Source: Streptomyces fumanus
Lineage (GTDB): Bacteria > Actinomycetota > Actinomycetes > Streptomycetales > Streptomycetaceae
Reading direction: 5' to 3'
Length of the DNA stretch: 64,000 nucleotides
Assembly: GCF_014655295.1 (NCBI RefSeq)
Contig: NZ_BNBI01000019.1
Span: 1 to 64,000 of the forward strand
In this document: positions 17,147 to 26,088 of the stretch, piece by piece
Layout of the letters: the number at the start of each line of letters is the position of its first letter
How positions within the stretch are numbered: the stretch's first letter is position 1
Made by a program: the position numbers and the translations under genes
The notes under the pieces: generated by a model
Database searches by the model: none
What the model saw: only the letters and a program-made list of their open reading frames with translations
Told to the model about the DNA's origin: nothing

Positions 17147-17180
17147 ACGGCAAGTCTCGCACCCCCCGCCGGCGCCCGGG

Positions 17181-18620
17181 TCAGCGGGCCGCCGCCTCGT
17201 CCTCCACCGTACGGTCCCGGCCCGCCAGGACGCCCACCAGCATCTGCGGCACCATCAGGGCGGCCATCAGGGCGATCGGCAGGCCCCAGCCGCCGCTGTG
17301 CTGGTAGAGCACGCCCACCAGCAGCGGGCCGGGGATGGAGATCAGGTAGCCGGTGCTCTGCGCGAACGCCGACAACTGGGCGACGCCCGAGCCGGTCCGG
17401 GCCCGCATCCCGACCATGGTGAGGGCGAGCGGGAAGGCGCAGTTGGAGACGCCGAGCAGCAGGGCCCAGAGCCAGGCGCCGCCGGCCGGCGCGAAGTACA
17501 GGCCGGCGTACCCGGCGAGACCGCAGACGCCGAGGACCAGGACGATGGGGCCCTGGCTGGGCAGGCGGGTCGCCACGCGCGGGATGACGAAGGCCAGGGG
17601 GATGCCCATCGCCATGATGACGGCCAGGAGGACGCCGGCGGTCCCGGCGGCCACGCCCGCGTCGCGGAAGATCTGCGCGACCCAGCCCATGGTGATGTAG
17701 GCGGCGGTGGCCTGGAGTCCGAAGAAGACGGCGAGCGCCCAGGCGGTACGGCTCCGGGTGATCCGCAGCGCGGGCCGCTCGGCTCCCGCGGTCCCTGCCC
17801 CGGCCTCGGCGGACGCGCCCCGCGCGGAGGCGTCCCGGTCGGCGGCCTCCCGCGCGGGCGCGCCCTGCTCAGCGGCCTCCCGCGCGGACGCACCCCGTCC
17901 GGCGGCCTCCCGCCCAGCGGCCCCCCGCGCGGACGCGCCCCGCGCCGCCCCGGTGCGCTCGCCGTTCCGGACGAACGGGAGCCACGGCAGGACGGCCGCC
18001 GCCGCCAGCGCCGCCCACACCGTGAGGCCGGGCTGCCAGTCGCCGCCCAGCGCGTCGGTCAGCGGCACGGTCGCCGCCGCGGCGACCGCCGTACCGCAGG
18101 CCAGGGCCATGGAGTACAGGCCGGTCATGGACCCCACCCGGTCGGGGAACCAGCGCTTGACGATGACCGGCATAAGGACGTTGCTGACCGCGATGCCCAT
18201 CAGCGCGAGGGCGCTGGCGGCCAGGAAGCCCGGCGTGCCGCCGGCGTACGGGCGGATCAGCAGCCCGGCCGTGATGGCGGCCATCCCGGCGCACACCACC
18301 GCCCCGGCGCCGAACCGGCGGGCCAGCCGGGGGGCGGTGACGCCGAAGACGGCGAAGCAGAGCGGCGGCACGGAGGTGAGGAGCCCGGCCACGCTGCCGC
18401 TCATGCCGAGCCCGTCGCGGACCTCTTCGAGGAGGGCGCCGAGGCTGGTGATGGCGGGGCGCAGGTTCAGCGCGGCCAGCACGATGGCGACGACGAGCAG
18501 ACGCCTGCGCCACGCGCGCGTGGGGGACGCGTCCGCTTCCGCGGTGTCCTGTGCCGCCGGATCGGTCACGGTCGTCGACGTCAGCGTCCGGGTTTCCTCG
18601 CTTGGCATGAGGCCCATCAT
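17181..18620 (-). CDS. CynX/NimT-type MFS transporter
   Basis: This is a major-facilitator protein of about 479 residues with 12 predicted helices in two six-helix halves (first VVAIVLAALNLRPAITSLG; last half from WALAVFFGLQATAAYI). The LNLRPA motif in helix 1 and overall pattern are typical of CynX/NimT (cyanate/2-nitroimidazole) relatives; the real substrate is unknown. The loop between the halves contains an unusual repetitive Ala/Arg/Gly/Glu stretch (about residues 225-280). Start is ATG 18620, with in-frame ATGs at 18617 and 18608 also possible. It is divergent from a GntR regulator (71-bp gap) that probably controls it, and is followed by the 38-residue partner peptide. Confidence 0.9.
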   Translation of the reverse strand: MMGLMPSEETRTLTSTTVTDPAAQDTAEADASPTRAWRRRLLVVAIVLAALNLRPAITSLGALLEEVRDGLGMSGSVAGLLTSVPPLCFAVFGVTAPRLARRFGAGAVVCAGMAAITAGLLIRPYAGGTPGFLAASALALMGIAVSNVLMPVIVKRWFPDRVGSMTGLYSMALACGTAVAAAATVPLTDALGGDWQPGLTVWAALAAAAVLPWLPFVRNGERTGAARGASARGAAGREAAGRGASAREAAEQGAPAREAADRDASARGASAEAGAGTAGAERPALRITRSRTAWALAVFFGLQATAAYITMGWVAQIFRDAGVAAGTAGVLLAVIMAMGIPLAFVIPRVATRLPSQGPIVLVLGVCGLAGYAGLYFAPAGGAWLWALLLGVSNCAFPLALTMVGMRARTGSGVAQLSAFAQSTGYLISIPGPLLVGVLYQHSGGWGLPIALMAALMVPQMLVGVLAGRDRTVEDEAAAR

Positions 18621-18690
18621 AGAATCATGGGATGAATTGCTGTCCACTCCCCGGTGGTCCACCGCCGGGGCGGCCGTGCGAAGGTGAGCC

Positions 18691-19389
18691 ATGCCCCTGA
18701 GCCATCCCCGTCGCTCGGCGCTGTCCGAGCAGGTCATCACCGCGCTCCGCCAGCAGATCACCTCGGGCGAGTGGCCGGTCGGCTCCCGCATCCCCACCGA
18801 GCCCGAGCTGGTCGAACAGCTCGGGGTGGCCCGGAACACGGTCCGGGAGGCGGTCCGCGCGCTGGCGCACAACGGCCTGCTGGACATCCGCCAGGGCTCC
18901 GGCACGTACGTGGTGGCCACCAGTGAGCTGGCCGGCGTGATGCACCGCCGGTTCGCCGACGCCAATCCCCGGCACATCGCCGAGCTGCGCTCCACGCTGG
19001 AGTCGGCCGCCGCCCGGCTGGCCGCCGAGCGGCGCACCGAGAAGGACCTCAAGCAGCTCGACGCGCTGCTGGTGCGCCGCGAGGAGGCGTGGGAGTCGGG
19101 CGACACGGAGGCGTTCGTGACCGCGGACGCCACCTTCCACCTGGCGGTCGTGGCGGCCTCCCACAACGACGTGATGACGGCGATGTACGCGGATCTCGGC
19201 GAGGTGATGCGGGACTGGCTGCGCGAGGACGTGGGCGCGGAGCTGACACCGGAGACGCGCATGGACCACACCCGGCTGGTGGACGCCATCCGCGCGGGCG
19301 ACGCCGGGACCGCCCAGGCGGAGGCCGCGGGCTACCCCTTCCTGTGCCGTCCGGGCCGGTTCGGCGCGGGTCCGCCCGCGGACGACTGA
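18691..19389 (+). CDS. GntR-family regulator, FadR subfamily (FCD domain)
   Basis: This is a 232-residue transcription factor. The winged helix-turn-helix is residues about 8-75 (LRQQITSGEWPVGSRIPTEP, then NTVREAVRALAHNGLLD and RQGSGTYV). The FCD ligand domain follows, with the metal-type residues D/H in FVTADATFHLAVV, the ASHNDVM segment and MDHTRLVDAIRAGD. FCD proteins sense small carboxylic acids through a bound metal. AAGGTGAG precedes the ATG. Its divergent position to the MFS gene with a 71-bp shared gap makes it the likely local regulator. No clear operator of the FadR type was found in that gap. The final 20 residues (YPFLCRPGRFGAGPPADD) appear non-conserved. Confidence 0.92.
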   Translation: MPLSHPRRSALSEQVITALRQQITSGEWPVGSRIPTEPELVEQLGVARNTVREAVRALAHNGLLDIRQGSGTYVVATSELAGVMHRRFADANPRHIAELRSTLESAAARLAAERRTEKDLKQLDALLVRREEAWESGDTEAFVTADATFHLAVVAASHNDVMTAMYADLGEVMRDWLREDVGAELTPETRMDHTRLVDAIRAGDAGTAQAEAAGYPFLCRPGRFGAGPPADD

Positions 19390-19455
19390 CCCCGCCGCGC
19401 CGGCCTCGTGCCGACCAGCAGCGCCCGGTCAGCCGCACGGTCCCCGGCCGACCGG

Positions 19456-19518
19456 TCTGCCGTCCCGGCGAGCCCGTATGCCGTCCGGGCGAGCCCGTAT
19501 GCCGTCCCGCCCGCCCCT
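19456..19518. repeat. Three tandem 21-bp repeats
   Basis: Units 19456-19476, 19477-19497 and 19498-19518 begin TMTGCCGTCCNGGCGAGCCC; the third is diverged at its end. The 21-bp period keeps a seven-codon frame, but no gene is supported here. They lie between the convergent GntR and secreted-protein genes. Confidence 0.75.
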
Positions 19519-19536
19519 CGCACCGTCCCAGCCCGT

Positions 19537-19887
19537 TCAGCGCGCCCCCGCCCGCGCGTGGCTGACCCACACCGCGCCGACCTCGTGCCAGCAGCGGCCG
19601 GTCAGCCGTACGGTCGTGGCGGGGCCGGCCGTCACCGGGGCGCTGTCGCCGTCCAGGTCCCACCAGCGCAGGCACTCGATGTGCAGTTGCAGGCGGTCGG
19701 GCTCCGGGTAGGGGTTGTGGCAGTACGCGGTCACCCGGGACCCGGCGGTCCGCACCCGGCACGCGGCGCCGAAGGGGTCCGCCCCCGGGTCCTCGCGGGC
19801 CGGGGACGACGACAGCGCCTCGTACGGGACGGCGATCACGAAGAGGACGGCGGCGGTCGCAGCGGCCAGGCGGCGGTACAGGCGCAC
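19537..19887 (-). CDS. Small secreted protein of unknown function
   Basis: This is a 116-residue exported protein. A signal peptide is evident (MRLYRRLAAATAAVLFVIAV, cleavage probably near residue 26). The mature part has about four cysteines (AACRVRTAG, TAYCHNPYP, HIECLRWWD, GRCWHEV), consistent with two disulfides. GTG 19887 is preceded by AGGAGGTCC, an excellent ribosome site. I do not recognise a family. A motif of paired aromatic and Cys residues (CLRWWDLDGD, GRCWHEVGAVWVSH) suggests a compact extracellular domain. It stands alone between a GntR gene and fabI. Confidence 0.75.
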   Translation of the reverse strand: MRLYRRLAAATAAVLFVIAVPYEALSSSPAREDPGADPFGAACRVRTAGSRVTAYCHNPYPEPDRLQLHIECLRWWDLDGDSAPVTAGPATTVRLTGRCWHEVGAVWVSHARAGAR

Positions 19888-20053
19888 AAGGGGACCTCCT
19901 CGGCCGTGCTGGGGAGGGGAAGCGCGAGGTGAACTCGTCTTCCAGAGTGCGGGGCCGCGGGCCGTGCCGCCCGGTCCGTTGGGCCGGACGGGTGAGGGGC
20001 GGACGCACGAGGGCCCGCGTCCCCCGGGGACGCGGGCCCGTGCGGCGGCGGGG

Positions 20054-20821
20054 TCAGGCGCCGATGGCGTGCAGTCCGCCGTCGACGTGGATGATCTCGC
20101 CGGTGGTCTTCGGGAACCAGTCGCTCAGCAGCGCCACGACACCGCGGCCGGCCGGCTCGGGGTCCTTCAGGTCCCACTCCAGGGGGGCGCGGGTGTCCCA
20201 CACCGAGGCCAGGTCGCTGAAGCCTGGGATGGACTTGGCGGCCATCGAGCCGAGCGGGCCGGCCGAGACCAGGTTGAACCGTACGTTCTGCTTGCCCAGG
20301 TCACGGGCGAGGTAGCGGTTGGTGGCCTCCAGGGCGGCCTTGGCCGGGCCCATCCAGTCGTACTGCGGCCAGGCGTACTGGGCGTCGAAGGTGAGGCCGA
20401 CGACCGAGCCGCCGTTCTGCATCAGCGGCAGGCAGGCCATGGTGAGCGACTTCAGGGAGAACGCCGAGACGTGCATGGCCGTGGCGACCGACTCGAACGG
20501 CGTGTTCAGGAAGTTGCCGCCGAGCGCGTCCTGCGGCGCGAAGCCGATGGAGTGCACGACGCCGTCGAGGCCGCCCAGCTCCGCGCCGACCACGTCCGCC
20601 AGGCGCCCGAGGTGCTCGTCGTCGGTGACGTCCAGCTCGATGACCTTGGTGGGCTTGGGCAGCTTCTTGGCGATGCGCTCGGTCAGCGTGGGCCGGGGGA
20701 ACGCGGTGAGGATGATCTCGGCGCCCTGCTCCTGGGCCAGTTTCGCGGTGTGGAAGGCGATGGACGCCTCCGTCAGCACACCGGTGATCAGGACGCGCTT
20801 GCCCTCGAGGATTCCGCTCAT
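20054..20821 (-). CDS. fabI: Enoyl-[acyl-carrier-protein] reductase (NADH)
   Basis: This is a 255-residue InhA/FabI-type reductase that performs the last step of each fatty acid elongation cycle of FAS II. Visible features are the N-terminal GKRVLITGVLTEASIAFHTA cofactor motif, HSIGFAPQDAL, and the catalytic tyrosine/lysine in YDWMGPAKAALEATNRYLAR. GPLGSMAAKSIPGF is the mobile substrate-binding loop. The length is normal. It begins 5 bp after fabG stops on the same strand, so the two form an operon as in other Streptomyces. The ribosome site lies inside the end of fabG and is weak, suggesting coupled translation. It is the presumed target of triclosan/isoniazid-type inhibitors by family. Confidence 0.96.
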   Translation of the reverse strand: MSGILEGKRVLITGVLTEASIAFHTAKLAQEQGAEIILTAFPRPTLTERIAKKLPKPTKVIELDVTDDEHLGRLADVVGAELGGLDGVVHSIGFAPQDALGGNFLNTPFESVATAMHVSAFSLKSLTMACLPLMQNGGSVVGLTFDAQYAWPQYDWMGPAKAALEATNRYLARDLGKQNVRFNLVSAGPLGSMAAKSIPGFSDLASVWDTRAPLEWDLKDPEPAGRGVVALLSDWFPKTTGEIIHVDGGLHAIGA

Positions 20822-20826
20822 GGTGA

Positions 20827-21531
20827 TCAGTGACCCATTCCCAGTCCGCCGTCAACAGGGATGACGGCTCCAGTGATGTACGAGGCGTCGTCCGAGGCGA
20901 GGAACCGCACCGTCGCGGCCACCTCCTCCGGCTGCGCGTACCGGCCGAGCGGCACCTGGCCCACGATGTTGGCGCGCTGCTCGTCGGTGAGCACCTTGGT
21001 CATGTCGGTGTCGACGAAGCCGGGCGCGACGACGTTGAAGGTGATGTTGCGCGATCCCAGCTCCCGGGCGAGGGAGCGCGCGAAGCCGACCAGAGCGGCC
21101 TTGGACGCGGCGTAGTTCGCCTGGCCCGCCGAGCCGAGCAGTCCGACGACGGACGAGATCAGCACGACGCGGCCCTTCTTGGCCCGCAGCATCCCGCGGT
21201 TGGCGCGCTTGACGACGCGGAAGGTGCCCGTGAGGTTGGTGTCCAGGACGGAGGTGAAGTCCTCCTCGGACATGCGCATCAGGAGCTGGTCCTTGGTCAC
21301 GCCGGCGTTGGCGACGAGGACCTCGACCGGGCCGTGGGTGTCCTCGATCTCCTTGTAGGCCCGCTCCACCTGCTCGGCGTCGGTGATGTCGCACTTGACG
21401 GCCAGGAAGCCGGCCGGCGGCTCCCCCGAGCGGTATGTGATCGCGACCTTGTCGCCGGCGTCGGCGAAAGCGCGGGCGATGGCGAGGCCGATGCCCCGGT
21501 TTCCTCCGGTGACGAGAACCGAGCGGCTCAA
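20827..21531 (-). CDS. fabG: 3-oxoacyl-[acyl-carrier-protein] reductase
   Basis: This is a 234-residue SDR that reduces beta-ketoacyl-ACP with NADPH in fatty acid synthesis. Motifs: VLVTGGNRGIGLAIARAFAD at the N terminus, NAGVTKDQLLMRM, catalytic Ser in VVLISSVVGLLG, and YAASKAALVGFARSLA (YxxxK), ending with DGGLGMGH. I use TTG 21531 as the start because it puts the Rossmann strand at residue 5, with a GAAAGGG ribosome site; longer in-frame readings are Arg/Pro-rich. It is the first gene of the fabG-fabI pair and diverges from tldD across a 256-bp gap that should hold both promoters. Confidence 0.94.
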   Translation of the reverse strand: MSRSVLVTGGNRGIGLAIARAFADAGDKVAITYRSGEPPAGFLAVKCDITDAEQVERAYKEIEDTHGPVEVLVANAGVTKDQLLMRMSEEDFTSVLDTNLTGTFRVVKRANRGMLRAKKGRVVLISSVVGLLGSAGQANYAASKAALVGFARSLARELGSRNITFNVVAPGFVDTDMTKVLTDEQRANIVGQVPLGRYAQPEEVAATVRFLASDDASYITGAVIPVDGGLGMGH

Positions 21532-21787
21532 CGGATCACCCTTTCCGTAGCGGTCTGGTACCCGCCCGGACCCCCGGACGACGGGCGGTGACAGCAGGCG
21601 GCTTCCTCGAAAACCTATCGGTCCCCGCTTCCGCGCGGAGAATCGGGCACCCACAGTGGCTTACGGGCGGCGCTGTCGGGTCCCTACAGAAAGATCCCCG
21701 CCGGACCGGGAAACGTGTGGTCCCGGTGGCGGCGGACGCGACATGATGCGCCGCAGCCCCCGGTCACGCCGACAGGAAGAGACACAG

Positions 21788-23344
21788 GTGCCCCATAGCA
21801 TCGACGACAGCTTCACGGCCCTCCCCCTACGCCCCCTCGCCGACGCCGCCCTGGCACGCGCGCGTGCGCTCGGGGCCGAGCACGCCGACTTCCGGCTGGA
21901 GCGGATCCGCAACGCCTCCTGGCAGTTGCGGGACGCCCGGCCCGCCGGGTCCTCGGACACCGTCGACCTCGGGTACGCGGTGCGCGTGGTGCACGGCGGG
22001 AGCTGGGGGTTCGCGTCCGGCGTGGACCTGACCCAGGACGCCGCCGCCAAGGTCGCCTCGCAGGCGGTGGCGATGGCGAAGCTGTCCGCGCAGGTGATCA
22101 AGGCCGCCGGGTCCGACGCGGGGGCACCTCCCACGCCCTTCGGGCAGTGGGGGAAGGTCGAGCTGGCCGACGAGCCCGTGCACGCCGAGAAGACGTGGGT
22201 CTCGTCGTACGAGATCGATCCGTTCGCCGTGCCCGACGCGGAGAAGTCGGGGCTGCTGGCCGAGTGGAGCGCGCGGCTGCTGGCGGCGCGCGGGGTCGAC
22301 CACGTGGACGCCTCGCTGCTCACCGTGCACGAGAACAAGTTCTACGCGGACACCGCGGGGACGGTCACCACCCAGCAGCGGGTGCGGCTGCACCCGGTGC
22401 TGACCGCGGTGTCGGTGGACGACTCCAGCGGCGAGTTCGACTCGATGCGGACGCTGGCGCCGCCCGCCGGGCGCGGCTGGGAGTACCTGACCGGCACCGG
22501 CTGGGACTGGGACGCGGAACTGGCCGAGATCCCGGAGCTGCTGGCCGAGAAGATGCGGGCGCCGAGCGTGACGCCGGGCCTGTACGACCTGGTGATCGAC
22601 CCCTCCAACCTGTGGCTGACCATCCACGAGTCCATCGGGCACGCCACCGAGCTGGACCGCGCGCTGGGCTACGAGGCCGCCTACGCCGGCACCTCCTTCG
22701 CCACCTTCGACCGGCTCGGCACGCTCCGCTACGGCTCGGAGCTGATGAACGTCACCGGCGACCGCACCGCCGAGCACGGCCTGGCGACCATCGGGTACGA
22801 CGACGAGGGCGTCGAGGCGCAGTCCTGGGACCTGGTGAAGGACGGCACCCTGGTCGGCTACCAGCTCGACCGGCGGATCGCCCGGCTCACCGGGTTCGAG
22901 CGGTCCAACGGGTGCGCGTACGCCGACTCCCCCAGCCATGTGCCGGTGCAGCGGATGGCCAACGTGTCGCTGCGGCCCGACCCCGCCGGGCTGTCCACGC
23001 AGGACCTGATCGGGGGCGTGGAGCGGGGCATCTACGTGGTCGGGGACCGGTCCTGGTCGATCGACATGCAGCGCTACAACTTCCAGTTCACCGGGCAGCG
23101 GTTCTTCCGGATCGAGAACGGGAGGCTGGCCGGGCAGGTGCGGGACGTGGCCTACCAGGCGACGACCACCGACTTCTGGGGCTCGATGGCGGCCGTGGGC
23201 GGCCCGGGGACGTACGTCCTGGGCGGGGCCTTCAACTGCGGCAAGGCACAGCCCGGGCAGGTCGCCGCGGTGTCGCACGGCTGCCCGTCCGCCCTGTTCC
23301 GGGGCGTCAACATCCTCAACACCACCCAGGAGGCCGGTCGATGA
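21788..23344 (+). CDS. tldD: TldD-like metalloprotease
   Basis: This is a 518-residue subunit of the heterodimeric TldD/TldE protease, which degrades unfolded peptides and processes microcin/RiPP-type substrates in other bacteria. The zinc site is seen as HESIGHATELD (HExxxH, about residue 280). The third ligand Cys is in AFNCGKAQPGQ near the C terminus. GTG 21788 is chosen because GGAAGAG lies just upstream and the family domain begins soon after. An unusual insertion encoded at 22120-22154 is described separately. Its TGA overlaps the ATG of the partner gene, so both are made together. Confidence 0.93.
   Translation: MPHSIDDSFTALPLRPLADAALARARALGAEHADFRLERIRNASWQLRDARPAGSSDTVDLGYAVRVVHGGSWGFASGVDLTQDAAAKVASQAVAMAKLSAQVIKAAGSDAGAPPTPFGQWGKVELADEPVHAEKTWVSSYEIDPFAVPDAEKSGLLAEWSARLLAARGVDHVDASLLTVHENKFYADTAGTVTTQQRVRLHPVLTAVSVDDSSGEFDSMRTLAPPAGRGWEYLTGTGWDWDAELAEIPELLAEKMRAPSVTPGLYDLVIDPSNLWLTIHESIGHATELDRALGYEAAYAGTSFATFDRLGTLRYGSELMNVTGDRTAEHGLATIGYDDEGVEAQSWDLVKDGTLVGYQLDRRIARLTGFERSNGCAYADSPSHVPVQRMANVSLRPDPAGLSTQDLIGGVERGIYVVGDRSWSIDMQRYNFQFTGQRFFRIENGRLAGQVRDVAYQATTTDFWGSMAAVGGPGTYVLGGAFNCGKAQPGQVAAVSHGCPSALFRGVNILNTTQEAGR
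22120..22154. repeat. Palindromic Streptomyces-type repeat embedded in tldD
   Basis: The run GGGGGCACCTCCCACGCCC, a TTC loop and GGGCAGTGGGGGA form a near-perfect inverted repeat. It is read in frame as GAPPTPFGQWG. I recall the same sequence recurring in many Streptomyces genes and intergenic regions, so it looks like an inserted repeat rather than ancestral TldD sequence. Confidence 0.6.
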
Positions 23345-24744
23345 GCGCCCGCACGCCCCGTACGAGCAAGCCGCACGAGATCGTCGAGCGGGCGCTGGAG
23401 CTGTCCCGGGCGGACGCCTGCGTGGTCATCGCCGACGAGGAGTCCAGCGCCAACCTGCGCTGGGCGGGCAACGCGCTGACCACGAACGGCGTCACGCGCG
23501 GGCGGACGCTCACGGTCGTCGCCACGGTCGACGGCAAGGAGGGCACCGCCTCCGGGGTCGTGTCCCGGTCCGCGGTGACGCCGGACGAACTGGAGCCCCT
23601 GGTGCGGGCCGCGGAGGCCGCCGCGCGGGGCGCGGGACCGGCCGAGGACGCGCAGTCGCTGGTCACCGGGGTGCCGCGGACGCCCGGCTTCACGGAGGCG
23701 CCGGCCGAGACCTCGCCGGCCGTGTTCGCCGACTTCGCGCCGGCGCTCGGGGAGGCGTTCGCCCGCGCGCGTGCCGGTGGCCGGGAGCTGTACGGGTTCG
23801 CCAACCACGAGATGACCTCGACCTACCTGGGCACCTCGACGGGGCTCCGGCTCCGCCACGACCAGCCCAACGGGACGCTGGAGCTGAACGCCAAGTCGCC
23901 CGACCGCACCCGGTCGGCGTGGGCCGGGCGCGCCACCCGGGACTTCACGGACGTCGACCCGGCGGCGCTCGACGCCGAGCTGGCCGTACGGCTGGGCTGG
24001 GCCGAGCGGCGGGTGGAGCTGCCGGCCGGCCGGTACGAGACGCTGCTGCCGCCGACCGCGGTCGCGGATCTGCTGATCTACCAGTACTGGTCGGCGTCGG
24101 GCCGGGACGCGGCCGAGGGGCGGACGGTGTTCTCCCGGCCGGGCGGCGGCACGCGCGTGGGCGACCGGCTCAGCGAGCTGCCGCTGACCCTGCGCAGCGA
24201 TCCGGCCGAGCCGGGCCTGGAGACCGCGCCGTTCGTGATCGCGCACTCCTCCGGCGGCGACCGGTCGGTGTTCGACAACGGGCTGCCGGTCGGGGCGACG
24301 GAGTGGGTCCGCGCGGGTGAGCTGAACCGGCTCACGACCACCCGGCACAGCGCCGCCCTGACCGGGCTGCCGGTGGCGCCGCCGGTCGGCAACCTGGTCC
24401 TGGAGGGCGGCGGCGACCGCTCGCTGGCGGAGATGGTCGCGGCCACCGAGCGGGGGCTGCTGCTGACCTGCCTGTGGTACATCCGCGAGGTCGACCCGGC
24501 GACGCTGCTGCTGACCGGCCTGACCCGGGACGGCGTCTACCTCGTGGAGAACGGCGAGGTGGTGGGCGAGGTGAACAACTTCCGGTTCAACGAGTCGCCG
24601 GTCGGCCTGCTGGGCCGGGCCACCGAGGCCGGGCGCACCGAGCGGACGCTGCCCCGGGAGTGGGGGGACTGGTTCACCCGGGCCGCGATGCCCCCGCTGC
24701 GGGTGCCGGATTTCCATATGAGCTCTGTCAGCCAGGGCGTATAA
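23341..24744 (+). CDS. pmbA: TldE/PmbA-like protease partner subunit
   Basis: This is a 467-residue member of the TldD/PmbA family that lacks the HExxxH zinc motif, as expected for the non-catalytic TldE (PmbA) partner. Family segments include IVERALELSRADACVVIADE at the start, GFANHEMTSTYLGTSTGLRL, and GLLLTCLWYIREVDPATLLL and LTRDGVYLVENGEVVGEV near the end. It starts by ATGA overlap with tldD. The pair works as a cytoplasmic peptidase heterodimer; no precursor peptide gene is apparent here. The last residues run almost to the tyrS leader, with a 44-bp gap. Confidence 0.93.
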   Translation: MSARTPRTSKPHEIVERALELSRADACVVIADEESSANLRWAGNALTTNGVTRGRTLTVVATVDGKEGTASGVVSRSAVTPDELEPLVRAAEAAARGAGPAEDAQSLVTGVPRTPGFTEAPAETSPAVFADFAPALGEAFARARAGGRELYGFANHEMTSTYLGTSTGLRLRHDQPNGTLELNAKSPDRTRSAWAGRATRDFTDVDPAALDAELAVRLGWAERRVELPAGRYETLLPPTAVADLLIYQYWSASGRDAAEGRTVFSRPGGGTRVGDRLSELPLTLRSDPAEPGLETAPFVIAHSSGGDRSVFDNGLPVGATEWVRAGELNRLTTTRHSAALTGLPVAPPVGNLVLEGGGDRSLAEMVAATERGLLLTCLWYIREVDPATLLLTGLTRDGVYLVENGEVVGEVNNFRFNESPVGLLGRATEAGRTERTLPREWGDWFTRAAMPPLRVPDFHMSSVSQGV

Positions 24745-24788
24745 CCTCGTACGCGAACACGAGAACCATCCGAGGAGACACGAGAGAC

Positions 24789-26057
24789 GTGACGGACATC
24801 GTCGACGAGCTGAAGTGGCGTGGGCTGTTCGCCCAGTCCACTGACGAGGACGCTTTGCGCAAGGCGCTCGCGGACGGTCCCGTCACGTTCTATTGCGGCT
24901 TCGACCCGACCGCGCCGTCGCTGCACGTCGGCCACCTGGTGCAGGTGCTCACGCTGCGCCGGCTGCAGCGCGCCGGGCACCGGCCGCTGGCGCTGGTCGG
25001 CGGGGCCACCGGCCAGATCGGCGACCCCCGCCCGACCGCGGAGCGCACGCTGAACGCGCCGGAGACAGTAGCGGGCTGGGTGGAGAAGCTGCGCCGCCAG
25101 ATCGAGCCGTTCCTGTCCTTCGAGGGCGAGAACGCGGCCACCATGGTCAACAACCTCGACTGGACCTCGGGCCTGTCCGCGATCGAGTTCCTGCGGGACG
25201 TCGGCAAGCACTTCCGGGTCAACAAGATGCTGACCAAGGACTCCGTCGCCCGCCGCCTGGAGTCCTCCGAGGGCATCAGCTACACCGAGTTCAGCTACCA
25301 GTTGCTCCAGGCGCTGGACTTCCTCCAGCTCTACCGGCGCTACGGCTGTGTGCTCCAGCAGGGCGGCAGCGACCAGTGGGGCAACCTCACGGCGGGCCTG
25401 GACCTGATCCACCGGCTGGAGCCGGACGCCACCGTGCACGCCTACGCGACGCCGCTGATGACCAAGGCGGACGGCACCAAGTTCGGCAAGACCGAGAGCG
25501 GCGCGGTCTGGCTCGACCCGGAGCTGACCACGCCGTACGCGTTCTACCAGTTCTGGCTGAACGTGGACGACCGGGACATCTCCGGCTACATGCGGATCCT
25601 GTCCTTCAAGTCCCGGGAGGAGCTGGAGGAGCTGGAGCGGCAGACCGCCGAGCGTCCGCAGGCGCGGGCCGCGCAGCGCGCGCTGGCCGAGGAGCTGACC
25701 ACGCTGGTGCACGGCGCCGACCAGACGGCGGCCGTGATCGCCGCCTCCCGGGCCCTGTTCGGCCAGGGGGACCTGGCCGGGCTGGACGAGCGGACGCTGG
25801 CCGCGGCGCTGTCCGAGGTGCCGCACGTCAAGGTCGCCGAGCCGGCCCCGGTGGTGGACCTGTTCGCCGAGGTCGGCCTGGTCGCCAGCAAGTCCGCCGC
25901 GCGCCGCACGGTCAAGGAGGGCGGCGCCTACGTGAACAACGTCAAGGTGACCGCGGAGGACGCGGTCCCCGCCGCCGAGGACCTGCTGCACGGCCGCTGG
26001 CTGGTGCTGCGCCGCGGCAAGAAGAACCTGGCCGCGGTGGAGGTCACCGGCGCCTGA
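24789..26057 (+). CDS. tyrS: Tyrosyl-tRNA synthetase
   Basis: This is a 422-residue class I aminoacyl-tRNA synthetase charging tRNA-Tyr. The catalytic HIGH variant is HVGHLVQVLTLRRL (about residue 46). GGSDQWGNLTAGLDLI binds tyrosine and KFGKTESG is the KMSKS equivalent. The C terminus has an S4 RNA-binding domain (SKSAARRTVKEGGAYVNN). GTG 24789 follows GAGGAG by twelve bases. Only 44 bp separate it from pmbA, too short for a T-box leader, so it is probably expressed with the protease genes or from a promoter inside pmbA. A strong hairpin terminator follows. Confidence 0.97.
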   Translation: MTDIVDELKWRGLFAQSTDEDALRKALADGPVTFYCGFDPTAPSLHVGHLVQVLTLRRLQRAGHRPLALVGGATGQIGDPRPTAERTLNAPETVAGWVEKLRRQIEPFLSFEGENAATMVNNLDWTSGLSAIEFLRDVGKHFRVNKMLTKDSVARRLESSEGISYTEFSYQLLQALDFLQLYRRYGCVLQQGGSDQWGNLTAGLDLIHRLEPDATVHAYATPLMTKADGTKFGKTESGAVWLDPELTTPYAFYQFWLNVDDRDISGYMRILSFKSREELEELERQTAERPQARAAQRALAEELTTLVHGADQTAAVIAASRALFGQGDLAGLDERTLAAALSEVPHVKVAEPAPVVDLFAEVGLVASKSAARRTVKEGGAYVNNVKVTAEDAVPAAEDLLHGRWLVLRRGKKNLAAVEVTGA

Positions 26058-26088
26058 CGCGGCACGCTCCGCGCGCCGCCGACACGAG

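Noticed and set aside
18621..18690. FadR-type operator between the MFS and GntR genes
   Set aside because: GTCCAC occurs twice as a direct repeat, but no clear TNGTNNNACNA palindrome is present, so no site is claimed.
24745..24788. T-box riboswitch upstream of tyrS
   Set aside because: Only 44 bases are available and no T-box core sequence or specifier stem is present.
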